Below the pieces are notes generated by a model. That model searched no databases and was not told the origin of the DNA. It saw only the letters and a program-made list of their open reading frames with translations. Shown here one piece after another: positions 52,444 to 62,690 of a stretch of 64,000 bases of DNA. Within the stretch, counting starts at the first letter, position 1. Every line of letters starts with the position of its first letter. The stretch is from Dyadobacter sp. CY343 (GTDB lineage: Bacteria > Bacteroidota > Bacteroidia > Cytophagales > Spirosomataceae): NCBI RefSeq assembly GCF_021390335.1, contig NZ_JAJUXK010000003.1, positions 744,001 to 808,000 of the forward strand, written 5' to 3'. A program made the position numbers and the translations under genes.

Positions 52444-54105
52444 TTAATTTTTGGCTGGCGCTACGTATTCGAGTCTTTGCTTGTCCTTCAAAAGCTGTCC
52501 GCGCAGACTAGCGTAACTTACATCTTGGACGGCGATATTCTTGTCGATCGCCAATATCGCTGCAGAAGCCGCGCTCTGGCCCAAAATCATAAACACGGGC
52601 TCCATTCGGATGGATCCGTAAGCAATATGCGAGCTGGAAACGCACACAGGTACCAGCAGATTCTGGCATTCCTCCTTCTTCGGAACCAGCGAACCGTAAG
52701 AAATCGCGTAAGGCGTTTTTGGATGCACACCAATATCCCCCTCATTCTGAACAAACCCGTCTTCCGTCACGTACCGTTGCGCATTATGTGCATCAAGCGA
52801 ATAGGATCCCATTCCTACGGATTCATTTACAGCTTTTTTACCCAACGTCTCATTTTCCGTCATCACTTCCTTCCCGATCATGCGGCGCGCCTCGCGGATA
52901 TAAAGCTGATGCGGCCAGCCGCCATTGTCCTTGAATTCATCTTTCGGCAATCCCCATTTCGCCATTTCTGTGCGCACATCCTGGGGCACGTTCGAATCAT
53001 TGCTGAGATAGTACATCAAACCTTTTTGATACATTTCGTGCGCTTTGATGATTTCCTTTCTGCGCTCGTAAGTTGCCTCCGGGTAGTCGTAATTTTGCCC
53101 GATAAAATCGGTGCTGAACGGCCCGTGGTTGTTGGTATCCGTTTTTTTGTTAGGAATAGGGTCGTATTTGTCAAAAGTTTCCGTCCAGCCGGCTTTGTAC
53201 ACGCGGGCCAGCAGTTCGTATTTAGCAGGATCATAACCCGCCGGCTTCACAAAAGGAATGCGGTTGTCGGGGTTCATTGAAAGGCACATCCGGAAGCAGT
53301 AAGCCTGGATTTTGTTGTCGCCTTCTCCATTTTTGCCAATTTTTTCGTCAGTCACGTAAGGCAGCAGGCCACTCTTCGGATCGCCTTCGATCTTGTACGG
53401 ACTGATATTCTTTTTGAAATAATGTCCGTGCTGAAAAACACCCGCCTGAATACCGTTCCATTGTTCATTATAAACACTGTTAGCTTCTCTTCCCACGTGA
53501 TATTTGACGCCCGCTGCTGCCATTAAATCGCCCTCGTAGGTAGCGTCAATGAACATTTTACCTGTAAACGTCTTCCCGCTCAGCGTTTTGATAGAAACTA
53601 TCTTCCCATCTTTTTTAACCACGCCTTTCTTGCGGTCGAGCCACTCGTCGCGGTATATTTTTACATTGTTTTCTTTCACAAAATCCTCAAAAACCTTCTC
53701 TGCCACCTTCGGTTCGAAGATCCACATCGTACGGTCGGCGCCGTCCATGGCGGGTGTACCCTGACCTTTGTTGCCATATTCTTCTTTTTTCTGCCATTCC
53801 CAGGCTTCGGGCTTTTCGTAGTGCATATAAAGGCGGTGGTAAAATTCACGCGCGAGGCCGCCGATCACCGACTTGTTGCCGGTATCTGTGAAGCCCAAAC
53901 CTCCCGAACTAAGTCCGCCCAGGTGCTTGTCCGGTGAGACGACGAGTACCGTTTTACCTTGTTTCACGACCTGCACAGCCGCCGTCACCGCGCCGGAAGT
54001 GCCTCCGTACACGATCACATCAGCAGAATAAGTGCCCGACTTCTGAGCATTTGACTGGTAGCTGACCAAAAAACCGACCAGCAGAAGCGAAAAGAATTGT
54101 TTCAT
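52444..54105 (-). CDS. Secreted FAD-dependent oxidoreductase (FAD_oxidored type)
   Basis: A 553-aa protein with signal peptide (1-20, ending SNAQ). Rossmann FAD motif DVIVYGGTSGAVTAAVQVVK (29-48) and the family motif HLGGLSSGGLGFTDTGNK. The C-terminal FAD motif is IAYGSIRMEPVFMILGQSAA. It belongs to the FAD_oxidored family (PF12831) found in Bacteroidota and planctomycete sugar loci. Substrate is unknown; oxidation of a sugar or polyol is likely from the context. It shares over most of its length the pattern of the larger protein encoded just upstream, so the two are tandem paralogues. Confidence 0.9.
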   Translation of the reverse strand: MKQFFSLLLVGFLVSYQSNAQKSGTYSADVIVYGGTSGAVTAAVQVVKQGKTVLVVSPDKHLGGLSSGGLGFTDTGNKSVIGGLAREFYHRLYMHYEKPEAWEWQKKEEYGNKGQGTPAMDGADRTMWIFEPKVAEKVFEDFVKENNVKIYRDEWLDRKKGVVKKDGKIVSIKTLSGKTFTGKMFIDATYEGDLMAAAGVKYHVGREANSVYNEQWNGIQAGVFQHGHYFKKNISPYKIEGDPKSGLLPYVTDEKIGKNGEGDNKIQAYCFRMCLSMNPDNRIPFVKPAGYDPAKYELLARVYKAGWTETFDKYDPIPNKKTDTNNHGPFSTDFIGQNYDYPEATYERRKEIIKAHEMYQKGLMYYLSNDSNVPQDVRTEMAKWGLPKDEFKDNGGWPHQLYIREARRMIGKEVMTENETLGKKAVNESVGMGSYSLDAHNAQRYVTEDGFVQNEGDIGVHPKTPYAISYGSLVPKKEECQNLLVPVCVSSSHIAYGSIRMEPVFMILGQSAASAAILAIDKNIAVQDVSYASLRGQLLKDKQRLEYVAPAKN

Positions 54106-54129
54106 TGGTATTGAGGATAAAAGAAAAAA

Positions 54130-56160
54130 CTATTTTGAAACAGGAACAAGTAAAATGGCATCTGCCAAAACCAGCCCGTCTGCATCTTTATTCGAAACTT
54201 CCACAAATGCCGATTTCCCCGCAGGCAGATCAAAAGTACCCAGGGAAACCCACTCACCGGAAGTTTGCCCAACCACTTCAATATCAGCAGTTTTAAGGGT
54301 AACATCCTTACTCGTTTTGCCGTCAGAAACGATGATCGGGTAATGCGACGACAGGCCGGCTAACTTAGGAAAGTAGTAATAGGCCGCGTATTTACCGCTT
54401 TTGGGCACTTCGGGCGTAAATCTTACGGTTTGCAGCGCCTTGTTCTGTGGGTTGGAGGATAGCAACGAAGGACCGTAACTGCCTCGTTTTCCGCTCTTCC
54501 ATTCGCCCGTTACTTTCACGGCATTTTCATTTTCATTATCCACCAATACCTGCTGCACCGAACCATTTGCTAACGGATCTGCGGCCAGTTTTTTAATCAG
54601 CTTTTGCGCGTCCACTTGCTGCACGCTCACCTTCGCGTCGATCGCCATTGCGGCTGCTACTGCGGATGATTGCGCCAATACCATAAATACCGGCTCCATC
54701 CGGATAGATCCATAGGCAATATGCGTCGCCGACAGACAGACTGGCACGAACAGGTTTTTACATTCACTTTCCTTCGGAATAATAGCGCGGTAAGAAACCG
54801 GGTACGGCCCAAAGCCGCCCACTTCCACATTACCCTCGTTCTTGGTATTTCCGTCCACAACCAGGCGCTGGATATTGTGCGAATCCATCGTGTAGGCGGC
54901 CATTCCTACCCCATCGTTCACCTTTTCCTTTCCTTCGCAGTTCGCCTGCGTCATTACGTAACTGCCGACCATTCGCCTCGCTTCCCGAATGTAAAGCTGC
55001 GGCGACCAGTTGCCGTTTTCAGTATATTCATCTTTGGGATAACCCCATTTCAACATCGACTTACGCAGCTCCTCGGGCACGCGCGGATCGTGGCCCACGA
55101 AGTATAGAAGCCCTTTTGTGTAGGTTTCATGGTCTTTGATAATGCGTTCCCGCACCTGGTAGCTACCATCGGGATAGTCATAATTCATCCCGATCATATC
55201 GGTTGAAAATCCGTTGCGGTTGTTGATGTCCGTTTTTTTGTTCGGCATCGGGCTCCATATAAAGTAATCGTTCAGTGCTTTTTTGGTCGGGTTCTTTTGC
55301 ATTAGCCGCACCAGCAGCTCATAATGCGTGGAATCGTAACCGGCCGGCCGGGTAATAGGTACCTGATTCGCCGGGTCGGAAGTAAGGCAGATCCGGTAAT
55401 TGTACGCCTGTACTTTCTTGTCGCCGCTGCCAGTTGGAGCAAGCTTTTCATTTGAAATACCCCATAGTAACCCGCTTTCCGGCTTACCTGGCGTTTTATA
55501 AGGATCAATACCATTTGGAAGCTGGTGGCCGTCCATTAACTGTACACCATTAATTGTCTCATTGTATTCGGAATTTGCCTCGCGACCAACTGCATAGGAA
55601 ACGCCAGCTTTTGCAATTAAATCACCTTCATAGGAACAGTCGATAAACATTTTCGCTTCCACGTTCAGGTTTGTCGCGGCTTCGGGTTTCAGGCTGTTTT
55701 CAAGAATGATGGATTGAATAGTACCCTTATTTTTATTTGCCGAAACAATCCTGTGCTGGTACGTTACCTTAATTCCAGCCTCGTCGAGGTATTGCTGCAA
55801 GTATTTTTTAGCCACGCTCGGTTCAAATATCCATTGTTCAAACTCCCCGTAATGCTTTCCCAGTCTTCGGTAAAAATCAAGCGACAGCCCTGAAATGGCA
55901 TACTTGTTACCGATATCCGTTTGCCCAAGCCCGCCGGAAGTCATTCCCCCTAAATGCGCGGTCGGTTCGATCAATATCACCGACTTACCCATTTTTTTGG
56001 CAGCATAGGCAGCGATCACGCCGGCAGCAGTTCCGCCGTAAATACAGATATCAACGGTTTGTTTAGCCTCCCGGACCGGCTGCTTCTGCGCGGGCAAAAC
56101 AGTGAGCATTACCAATGCCAGTGGCAGAATAAGGATTTTACGGAAATTGAGTTTTGACAT
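54130..56160 (-). CDS. FAD-dependent oxidoreductase with C-terminal golvesin-like domain
   Basis: A 676-aa secreted protein, signal peptide near 8-25. FAD motif VDICIYGGTAAGVIAAYAAK and HLGGMTSGGLGQTDIGNKYA; ending of the oxidoreductase domain IAYGSIRMEPVFMVLAQSSA. Residues about 550-676 form a separate beta-sandwich like the golvesin/xanthan lyase C-terminal domain (GEWVSLGTFDLPAGKSAFVE then VLADAILLVPV), which binds carbohydrate. The ATG at 56160 was chosen over an upstream TTG-type extension. It is the first enzyme gene after SusD in the operon and a paralogue of the next gene, which lacks the added domain. Confidence 0.88.
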   Translation of the reverse strand: MSKLNFRKILILPLALVMLTVLPAQKQPVREAKQTVDICIYGGTAAGVIAAYAAKKMGKSVILIEPTAHLGGMTSGGLGQTDIGNKYAISGLSLDFYRRLGKHYGEFEQWIFEPSVAKKYLQQYLDEAGIKVTYQHRIVSANKNKGTIQSIILENSLKPEAATNLNVEAKMFIDCSYEGDLIAKAGVSYAVGREANSEYNETINGVQLMDGHQLPNGIDPYKTPGKPESGLLWGISNEKLAPTGSGDKKVQAYNYRICLTSDPANQVPITRPAGYDSTHYELLVRLMQKNPTKKALNDYFIWSPMPNKKTDINNRNGFSTDMIGMNYDYPDGSYQVRERIIKDHETYTKGLLYFVGHDPRVPEELRKSMLKWGYPKDEYTENGNWSPQLYIREARRMVGSYVMTQANCEGKEKVNDGVGMAAYTMDSHNIQRLVVDGNTKNEGNVEVGGFGPYPVSYRAIIPKESECKNLFVPVCLSATHIAYGSIRMEPVFMVLAQSSAVAAAMAIDAKVSVQQVDAQKLIKKLAADPLANGSVQQVLVDNENENAVKVTGEWKSGKRGSYGPSLLSSNPQNKALQTVRFTPEVPKSGKYAAYYYFPKLAGLSSHYPIIVSDGKTSKDVTLKTADIEVVGQTSGEWVSLGTFDLPAGKSAFVEVSNKDADGLVLADAILLVPVSK

Positions 56161-56192
56161 TTCTTTTAATTTAAATGAGAATAAATGCAAAA

Positions 56193-56220
56193 GCACAGAC
56201 AGGGTTCACGCTGCCTGTGC
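56193..56220 (-). terminator. Hairpin between SusD and the FAD oxidoreductases
   Basis: GCACAGACAG (56193-56202) and CTGCCTGTGC (56211-56220) form a 10-bp stem with one G-U pair, loop 8. On the minus strand it is followed by TTTTGC. It may attenuate transcription so that SusC/SusD are made in excess of the enzymes. Confidence 0.65.
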
Positions 56221-56227
56221 TTTTTGT

Positions 56228-57901
56228 TTAATAGTTTGGATTCTGCGTTAAAGTTGGATTCACCTCCCTTTCTAGCCTCGGGATCGGCCAAAGATTGTCA
56301 CGCTCGTTGCTATACGACCGGGTTTCGATCACGCGCATTTGCGATGCATTGGCGACGTTCTCGTAATGCGGCGTTCCGTTCTCATCGATCCTAGGCGCGC
56401 TCGACAGAAATGCATTGCGGATCCGGCCTCTCAGCGGGCCTTTCATCACATCCTCCCCAATATTCCAGCGACGGATGTCAAACAATCGCAGCCCCTCGCC
56501 TGCAAATTCGGACTTCCGCTCAATGCGGATGATCGATCGCAGTTCGGCCTGCGTTTTGCCAGCTGTGACCGGCGGCATATTTACGCCCGGGCGTTGTCTC
56601 ACCGCATTAATAGCTTCATATACAGACGCATCCAGCTGGTTCAACTCGATTTTTGCTTCTGCATAATTGAGCAAAACTTCGGCATACCGGAACAAAATCA
56701 CACCCAACTCGCTGTTGTCGATATCAGGAAAATCAGCCACGTCGGTGTATTTGCGCCACAAATAACCTGAGAAGGTTGCGTAGGCATGCGTCGCCTCCAC
56801 ATTCTGCACGCGGCGTGCGGGAGTGGTCGAGTAATCCAGCGTCATCAAACTATCGGGATGTGTTTCAAACAGGTAATTAATAAAACGCGTTTGCGGCAGA
56901 ACGACGGTTTGGGTAAGTCGCGGATCGCGGTTGGCAAATGGTTTTTTGGGATCAAAAAGGGGCGATTTATCAATCGGAAGTCCGTCGATGCAAGCATAGG
57001 AATCGACCAGCGCCTGCACCGGGATCTTGTTAGAATGCCCCAATGCAATGCGGGAAAAGAAGAACCTTGGCAAGCTGTGCACTTTCGTGCCTTTTAAATA
57101 TTGAACTGAAAAAATGATCTCTTTCGAACCCTGGCCCGCGTATTGAAACAGCTGGGTAAAGTCACCGTGCAGGCTATAAGTGCCCAATTTCATCAGTTCC
57201 GAAGCCGCTTGTGCCGCCGCCTCATAGCGTTTGTTGAAAAGTGCAATGCGCGATTTCAATGCAAGCGCAGCACCCTTATTCGCGCGACCTTTGTTCACCG
57301 TACCGGTTTCTGCGAGCAGCGAGGGCGCAATTGCATCGAGCTCAGCAATAATAAAATCGGTCACTTCATCTTTGGTATTGCGCGGCAGCTGCGATTCGTT
57401 GAGCAGCACAGGTTTGGTCAGCAAGGGCACGCCTCCGTAAAGCTCATTGATGATAGAATAAAAGTACGCCCTCAAAAATCTCACCTCCGCCATTAAACGG
57501 TTGTATTTGGCTTCCGGCACGATTGCGGCGAGCGGCTCGGCTTTGGAAAGAATGTAGTTACAGCGACCGATACCGCGGTAAAAACCGCTCCAATAGCTGG
57601 AAATCATCGCATTATCCGCATTCGCATTCCCCATCCCAAGATTCTGAAGGGAACTGGTATTCCGCTCCCAGCCAATATCCGTAGCAGCGTCGAGCATCTG
57701 GAAAAACGGCCCGTTCACATCCCCGGCCCCGCCAAACCAAAGCGTATTGTAAACACCCGTCACGGCCAGGTCGAGCTCGGCTTCGGTGCGTAGGAACGTC
57801 TCGTCCGAAGGATTGTCGAGCGGAAACCTTTCGAGGTAATCATCGCAGGAAGTGCCGGCAATGCAGCAAAAAATGAGCAGTATATATTTTGTGAATTTCA
57901 T
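56228..57901 (-). CDS. SusD/RagB-family lipoprotein (oxidative sugar locus)
   Basis: A 557-aa lipoprotein, lipobox AGTSCDD. SusD features: YLERFPLDNPSDETFLRTEA, MAEVRFLRAYFYSIINELYG, LFRYAEVLLNYAEAKIELNQ, EFAGEGLRLFDIRRWNIGED and LWPIPRLEREVNPTLTQNPN. It lies 20 bp after the SusC gene and delivers ligand to it. The enzymes encoded downstream suggest that the ligand is a sugar to be oxidised. Confidence 0.95.
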   Translation of the reverse strand: MKFTKYILLIFCCIAGTSCDDYLERFPLDNPSDETFLRTEAELDLAVTGVYNTLWFGGAGDVNGPFFQMLDAATDIGWERNTSSLQNLGMGNANADNAMISSYWSGFYRGIGRCNYILSKAEPLAAIVPEAKYNRLMAEVRFLRAYFYSIINELYGGVPLLTKPVLLNESQLPRNTKDEVTDFIIAELDAIAPSLLAETGTVNKGRANKGAALALKSRIALFNKRYEAAAQAASELMKLGTYSLHGDFTQLFQYAGQGSKEIIFSVQYLKGTKVHSLPRFFFSRIALGHSNKIPVQALVDSYACIDGLPIDKSPLFDPKKPFANRDPRLTQTVVLPQTRFINYLFETHPDSLMTLDYSTTPARRVQNVEATHAYATFSGYLWRKYTDVADFPDIDNSELGVILFRYAEVLLNYAEAKIELNQLDASVYEAINAVRQRPGVNMPPVTAGKTQAELRSIIRIERKSEFAGEGLRLFDIRRWNIGEDVMKGPLRGRIRNAFLSSAPRIDENGTPHYENVANASQMRVIETRSYSNERDNLWPIPRLEREVNPTLTQNPNY

Positions 57902-57921
57902 CGTATCAAAAATTTTAAATA

Positions 57922-60900
57922 CTAAAACCTAACATCTAATCCCACGGTATACACTTTCATCTGCGGGTACCAGCCTGCATTGCCTACCGGAGCCTCCACG
58001 TCGAATCCTGGCCAGAACTTGTCAAACGAGAACATATTCTGTCCGCTCGCATAGATCCGAAGCTTTTGCACCTTGTTTTTCAGGAGCGATTGCGGAATGG
58101 TGTAGGCGAGCTGAATGTTTTTTATCCGCAGATATGCCGCATTTCTCAGCCAGTACGAAGAATTCTGAATGTTGTTGGTTTCGTTAAAAGCAAGTCTCGG
58201 AAACTCGGCGTCGGTATTATCCGGCCGCCAGCTGTCGCGCTGCGATTCCTGGATGGTACTTCCCTCAAAAAACGGCATAATTCCGTGGCCGCTCAGGTAA
58301 CCGTCCACTTTGCCTACCCCTTGGAGGAACACCGAAAGGTCGATGCCTTTGTAGCCGAAATCGAAGTTTGCGCTGTAATTGTACCGAGGGATATTGCTGC
58401 CTATTACCTGCTGGTCGAGGTTATTGATAATACCATCGTCATTCAGATCACGGTATTTGATATCACCCGGCGCTACGTTGCCAAACTGTTTCGCGTGCTC
58501 TTTCACTTCGGTTTCTGTCTGGAAAAAACCGTCGGCTACATAGCCGTAAAACGAGCCGATCGGGTAGCCTTCGTTGCTCACCTGAAGGCCGCTCCGCTGC
58601 ACGCCGCGCATATCAACGACCTTGTTTTTCACGTCGGAAAAGTTGACAGAAACATTGTAGGTAAAGTCTTCGATCCGGTCGCGGTAACCCAGCGAAACGT
58701 CCCAGCCTTTGTTACTCACCACGCCCGCATTCTGGTAAGGCGCAGTGAGGCCGATCATCGTCGGAATGTCCAGCCGGAGCAGGATATCGTCGGTGCGGCG
58801 CATGTAATATTCAGCAGTGACATTCAGTTTTGACCATAAAGTCAGGTCAAGACCGAAGTTCGTCGCGGTAGTCGATTCCCAGCGAATCGCCGGATTTGCC
58901 ATTTCGTTCAGCGAGGCACCGGTGATGTTTTTTCCGTCAAAAATGTAGTTACTGCTGCCAATACCGATAAATGCGGCGAATGGATAAAGCCCGATGTTCT
59001 GGTTACCCAGCTTTCCCCACGAAGCTCTCAGTTTCATGTCTGTCACAACATTTGACAAACCACTCATGAAAGACTCTTCGATAATTCTCCAACCCGCAGA
59101 GAATGAAGGAAATACCGCATATTTATTTCCCGTCGCAAAGCGTGAAGAACCGTCGTAACGCGCATTTGCCTCAAACAGATATTTCTCTTTGTAATTGTAG
59201 TTCAACCGGCCAAAATAGGATTGCAAAGCCCAGTGCTCCGCAGACCCGCCGGTACGCTCGTTTTCCCGGTTACCAGCGTTGATCTCCTGATAATCAGGCA
59301 ATAAAAACACTTCGCGATAAACTGAGATCCACGCATTGCGCTGGTCCTCGCGCTGAAAACCGCCTAATACAGTCAGGTGGTGATCGCCGAATGTTTTGTC
59401 GAACGTGACCAATGCGCGCAGGTTATTGTACCATTCCCGGCTCGAACTCTGCGAAAGCGAATTTCTCGCAGGTACCGCATAACTTGGCGAACCGTCCCAG
59501 CGGTAGGTCTGCACCGTATTATTGAATGTTTTGTTAAAAGGAAGGTTGAACTTCGGCGCGTAGATCAGGTTTGCTGTCAGCCAGGAAGTAGGTTTATAAG
59601 TCAGGTTCAGGTTCAGGATTGAGCTCAGCGAAGATTCCTGCGTCAACCCGCCGTCCTTCGCTCTGGCAAGCGGGTGATCTCCGTTCCAGCCTTCTCCATA
59701 TTTACCCGAAGAAAGGATCCCGGCCTGGTTTGCAGGAATACGGCGCATCCAGTGAAATACATATCCAGCGCCCGAAGAAGGCTCGGTAAGGTCCGTGCGA
59801 CGGAGGAAAATGTCCATCGACGTACTCAGCTTCTTCCCGATCTTGGCGTCGGTATTGATCCGCAAATTATAGCGTTTGAAGTTCGTATTCGGGATAATTC
59901 CGTCCTGATCCAGGTAGCTGAATGAACCCAGTACCTTCACCTTGTCATTCCCGCCATTGACCCCGATGTAGTGACTTTGCATAAACCCGCTGTTTTTCAA
60001 AGTCATTTTCTGCCAGTCGGTATCCGGAAACTGGTCGCGGTCGGCAGGTCCCTTTGTGAGGTAATCCTGAATATACTGCTCGGTATATAACGGGCTTCTG
60101 CCGGTGTTTGTGTAAGCTTCGTTGATGAGGTTAATATGGTCGATCCCATTCACTTTGTCGGGCGTGTCGGTCGGGGTTTGCCAGCCAGCGTACATATTAT
60201 AATTCACGCTCATTCCTTTTTCACTGCCGCGCTTGGTGGTGATCAGGATCACGCCATTGGCAGCACGCGAACCGTAAATAGCGGCAGAAGAAGCATCTTT
60301 CAGGATAGATATATTCTCAATTTCGTTTGGGTCAATGTTGTTGATAGCCGATTCAACGCCGTCGACAATCACGAGCGGGTCCGAATTTCCGGTCGTACCC
60401 ACTCCCCTGATCCGCAGTCCGGCACCGTCGCGGCCCGGCTGTCCCGAACGCTGGGTTACGGTAAGGCCTGGCACGACGCCCTGCAAGGCAGCCGAAGTCT
60501 GCCCAACCGGCCTTCTGGTCAGTTCCTCCGACGTTACCACGGACACCGAGCCGGTGAGATTTACCTTTTTCTGTGTTCCATAACCCACTACCACCACTTC
60601 CGACAGACTTTTATCCTCAGGTACCAGGCTCACGGTAAATGCAGCCTGCCCATTGATCGCCAACTCCTGGCTCGTGTAACCCACAAAGCTGAATACCAGC
60701 ATTGCATCCGACGGCGTATTGTCTGGGATATTCAACTGAAAAAACCCTTCCGAATCCGTCGTTGCGCCGATCTGCGAGCCTTTTAAAACCACACTCACAC
60801 CTGGAAGTCCGCGCTGGGCTTCATCTAAAACTTTTCCAGAAACGTTCTTTTTTGGTGCGCCGTCGGGAGCTTTTTCGTCGGGAAAATTTCCTAGTCGTTT

Positions 60901-61251
60901 TAAAATGATAATTTTACCTGAAACCTCGTATTGCAGGTTCAGCGGCGTAAGAACATTGTCAAGTACTTCATACAAAGGCTTTTGCTTTATATCGATCGAC
61001 ACTTTCCTGGCAGATTTGATCAGCTTTGAACTAAATACAAACCTTACTTCCGCCTGCTTTTCGATCTGGCTTAGCACCTTTTTTACTTCACTGCCGGTCG
61101 CGCTCACAGATATCTTCTGCCCCAGCAGCGACTGGGCACTTCCCTCCCGCGCATAGCCGGTCCCTATAAACATCAGGGCAAAAATGAGTTGGGTAGCTGT
61201 TATTCTCATCGTCCACAACAGTACCTTTCGGTACATAAAGGTTTTTTTCAT
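57922..61251 (-). CDS. SusC-family TonB receptor with STN domain
   Basis: A 1109-aa transducer-type SusC. Signal peptide (about 1-40, ending EGSAQ), STN domain (about 44-118, ISVSATGSEVKKVLSQIEKQ), a short linker, carboxypeptidase-regulatory-like domain (about 132-215), the motif LSEVVVVGYGTQKKVNLTGS, plug with SDPLVIVDGVESAINNIDPN and LKDASSAAIYGSRAANGVIL, and a barrel ending MKVYTVGLDVRF. The ATG at 61251 was chosen because an upstream in-frame start gives a poor signal peptide. Together with the FecR and sigma genes upstream it forms a signalling receptor. Confidence 0.95.
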   Translation of the reverse strand: MKKTFMYRKVLLWTMRITATQLIFALMFIGTGYAREGSAQSLLGQKISVSATGSEVKKVLSQIEKQAEVRFVFSSKLIKSARKVSIDIKQKPLYEVLDNVLTPLNLQYEVSGKIIILKRLGNFPDEKAPDGAPKKNVSGKVLDEAQRGLPGVSVVLKGSQIGATTDSEGFFQLNIPDNTPSDAMLVFSFVGYTSQELAINGQAAFTVSLVPEDKSLSEVVVVGYGTQKKVNLTGSVSVVTSEELTRRPVGQTSAALQGVVPGLTVTQRSGQPGRDGAGLRIRGVGTTGNSDPLVIVDGVESAINNIDPNEIENISILKDASSAAIYGSRAANGVILITTKRGSEKGMSVNYNMYAGWQTPTDTPDKVNGIDHINLINEAYTNTGRSPLYTEQYIQDYLTKGPADRDQFPDTDWQKMTLKNSGFMQSHYIGVNGGNDKVKVLGSFSYLDQDGIIPNTNFKRYNLRINTDAKIGKKLSTSMDIFLRRTDLTEPSSGAGYVFHWMRRIPANQAGILSSGKYGEGWNGDHPLARAKDGGLTQESSLSSILNLNLTYKPTSWLTANLIYAPKFNLPFNKTFNNTVQTYRWDGSPSYAVPARNSLSQSSSREWYNNLRALVTFDKTFGDHHLTVLGGFQREDQRNAWISVYREVFLLPDYQEINAGNRENERTGGSAEHWALQSYFGRLNYNYKEKYLFEANARYDGSSRFATGNKYAVFPSFSAGWRIIEESFMSGLSNVVTDMKLRASWGKLGNQNIGLYPFAAFIGIGSSNYIFDGKNITGASLNEMANPAIRWESTTATNFGLDLTLWSKLNVTAEYYMRRTDDILLRLDIPTMIGLTAPYQNAGVVSNKGWDVSLGYRDRIEDFTYNVSVNFSDVKNKVVDMRGVQRSGLQVSNEGYPIGSFYGYVADGFFQTETEVKEHAKQFGNVAPGDIKYRDLNDDGIINNLDQQVIGSNIPRYNYSANFDFGYKGIDLSVFLQGVGKVDGYLSGHGIMPFFEGSTIQESQRDSWRPDNTDAEFPRLAFNETNNIQNSSYWLRNAAYLRIKNIQLAYTIPQSLLKNKVQKLRIYASGQNMFSFDKFWPGFDVEAPVGNAGWYPQMKVYTVGLDVRF

Positions 61252-61444
61252 AGATTTGATTGTTTTGTTATGATAGAAATTAGGCAAAACAGACCCCTGC
61301 CTCCATTGCGGAGGATATGACGCCAAATCATTCAGGGGAGTATCGGAGCCGGTGATGCGGGAACATTGCCGGCTCTTTCTTTTTGGGGATTTAGTTAAAT
61401 TTCCTGTCTCGTATACGCGCTTTGTTTTAGGTTAAATATTTGGG

Positions 61445-62572
61445 TTAAATATCGGTTTTGCATCCTTTACTATTGATAATGATCTGACCATCAACGATCT
61501 CGTAAGTAGCTTCAATGGCTTTACAAATGATCGTCAGCTTGTCGTGCAGCGGCTGGTTGTCCAGCGTCGCGGTGATCGGGCACCCGCTCAGGAGTTCTTC
61601 GTCAAACAGAATCGCAATTCCGTACGCTTTCGCAATCGCTCCGAAAGCCTCGCTCACCGGCGTATCTTCAAATTGGAACTGGGGGATATTCGCTTTTGAA
61701 ACAATAATCGCGGGCCGCTCTACCAGCGTTTTGACCATTCTGATCTCATTCCGCTCAAAAATCACTTTCTGGTTCGGCGACAAGATCACACCTTCCGTCT
61801 CCCGGCGTGTAGCAGCATTCAGCCGGTCAGTTCGCGTTGATACTGACACGCGGCCGGTTTTCACTTCCACAGTAACCTCACGGCTCGTCGGGTATGCTTT
61901 GATCAGAAAACTTGTTCCTAATACTTTGGTAACCAACTCGTTGGCATAGACGATAAACGGTCTTTCAGGATCTTTCGAAATATCAAAAAATGCCTCACCG
62001 GTCAGGTAAACTTCTCTTTGTGACGCTGCAAAGGTGGACGGATAACGCAGACTGCTGCCCTTTTTTAGTGTGATCTTACTCTTGTCAGAAAGCCTGATCG
62101 TAATCGGTGCAGAGCCGGTATTGACCTTTTCGAGCATCGCTACCACCGGTTCCATCGGCTTGACGGTATCGGGAACCACTTCTGTTACAGCTAATTGGGG
62201 CGCGGGTGTACGATAAATCCGGATCGTCCAGCCTATTACTATAAGAAGAATCACCGAAGCCGCAATGCGGAACCACCACGATTGATAAAAACGGCTGGGT
62301 AAAGTATATTCCTCTTCCTGCGCGGGTTTTGCAATGCGGCCCATTGCCGCCGCAATTGTGTCACTGACTTCACGCTCGGGCAGATTGGTTTCATTCACAC
62401 GGAGCGCCAGAACCAGCTGCCTGGCCTGCGCGACTGTCGCTTCACAGTCGGGATTGGCGGCCAGCCAGTTGTTCCACTCCGTATTCGATTCCCTGGTGGG
62501 TGTCAAAATCCATTGCCTGAAAAAAGGGTCCCAGACAAGATCATCCACCCCAAAATTTTTGTATTGTTCCAT
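61445..62572 (-). CDS. FecR-family anti-sigma factor
   Basis: A 375-aa FecR protein. N-terminal cytoplasmic part (1-98), one span (about 101-120, FRIAASVILLIVIGWTIRIY), FecR domain (about 145-290, GSAPITIRLSDKSKITLKKG and REVYLTGEAFFDISKDPERP) and a C-terminal DUF4974 (about 303-372, FEDTPVSEAFGAIAKAYGIA) that pairs with the STN domain of the SusC. It ends 194 bp before the SusC start, and starts 118 bp after the sigma gene end. Confidence 0.93.
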   Translation of the reverse strand: MEQYKNFGVDDLVWDPFFRQWILTPTRESNTEWNNWLAANPDCEATVAQARQLVLALRVNETNLPEREVSDTIAAAMGRIAKPAQEEEYTLPSRFYQSWWFRIAASVILLIVIGWTIRIYRTPAPQLAVTEVVPDTVKPMEPVVAMLEKVNTGSAPITIRLSDKSKITLKKGSSLRYPSTFAASQREVYLTGEAFFDISKDPERPFIVYANELVTKVLGTSFLIKAYPTSREVTVEVKTGRVSVSTRTDRLNAATRRETEGVILSPNQKVIFERNEIRMVKTLVERPAIIVSKANIPQFQFEDTPVSEAFGAIAKAYGIAILFDEELLSGCPITATLDNQPLHDKLTIICKAIEATYEIVDGQIIINSKGCKTDI

Positions 62573-62690
62573 ATCAGTACTTGCGTCCGAATGGCTATAG
62601 ACAAGAACAGGCGCGGGATACCAAAACTTTTTTAAATTTTTTCTGAGAAAAATATAAAAAGCTGAGAATCAATATAAGAAAGAAGCGATT

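Noticed and set aside
52192-53280. 362-codon frame opposite the FAD oxidoreductase and PQQ dehydrogenase
   Set aside because: It crosses two real genes on the other strand and has no recognisable domain.
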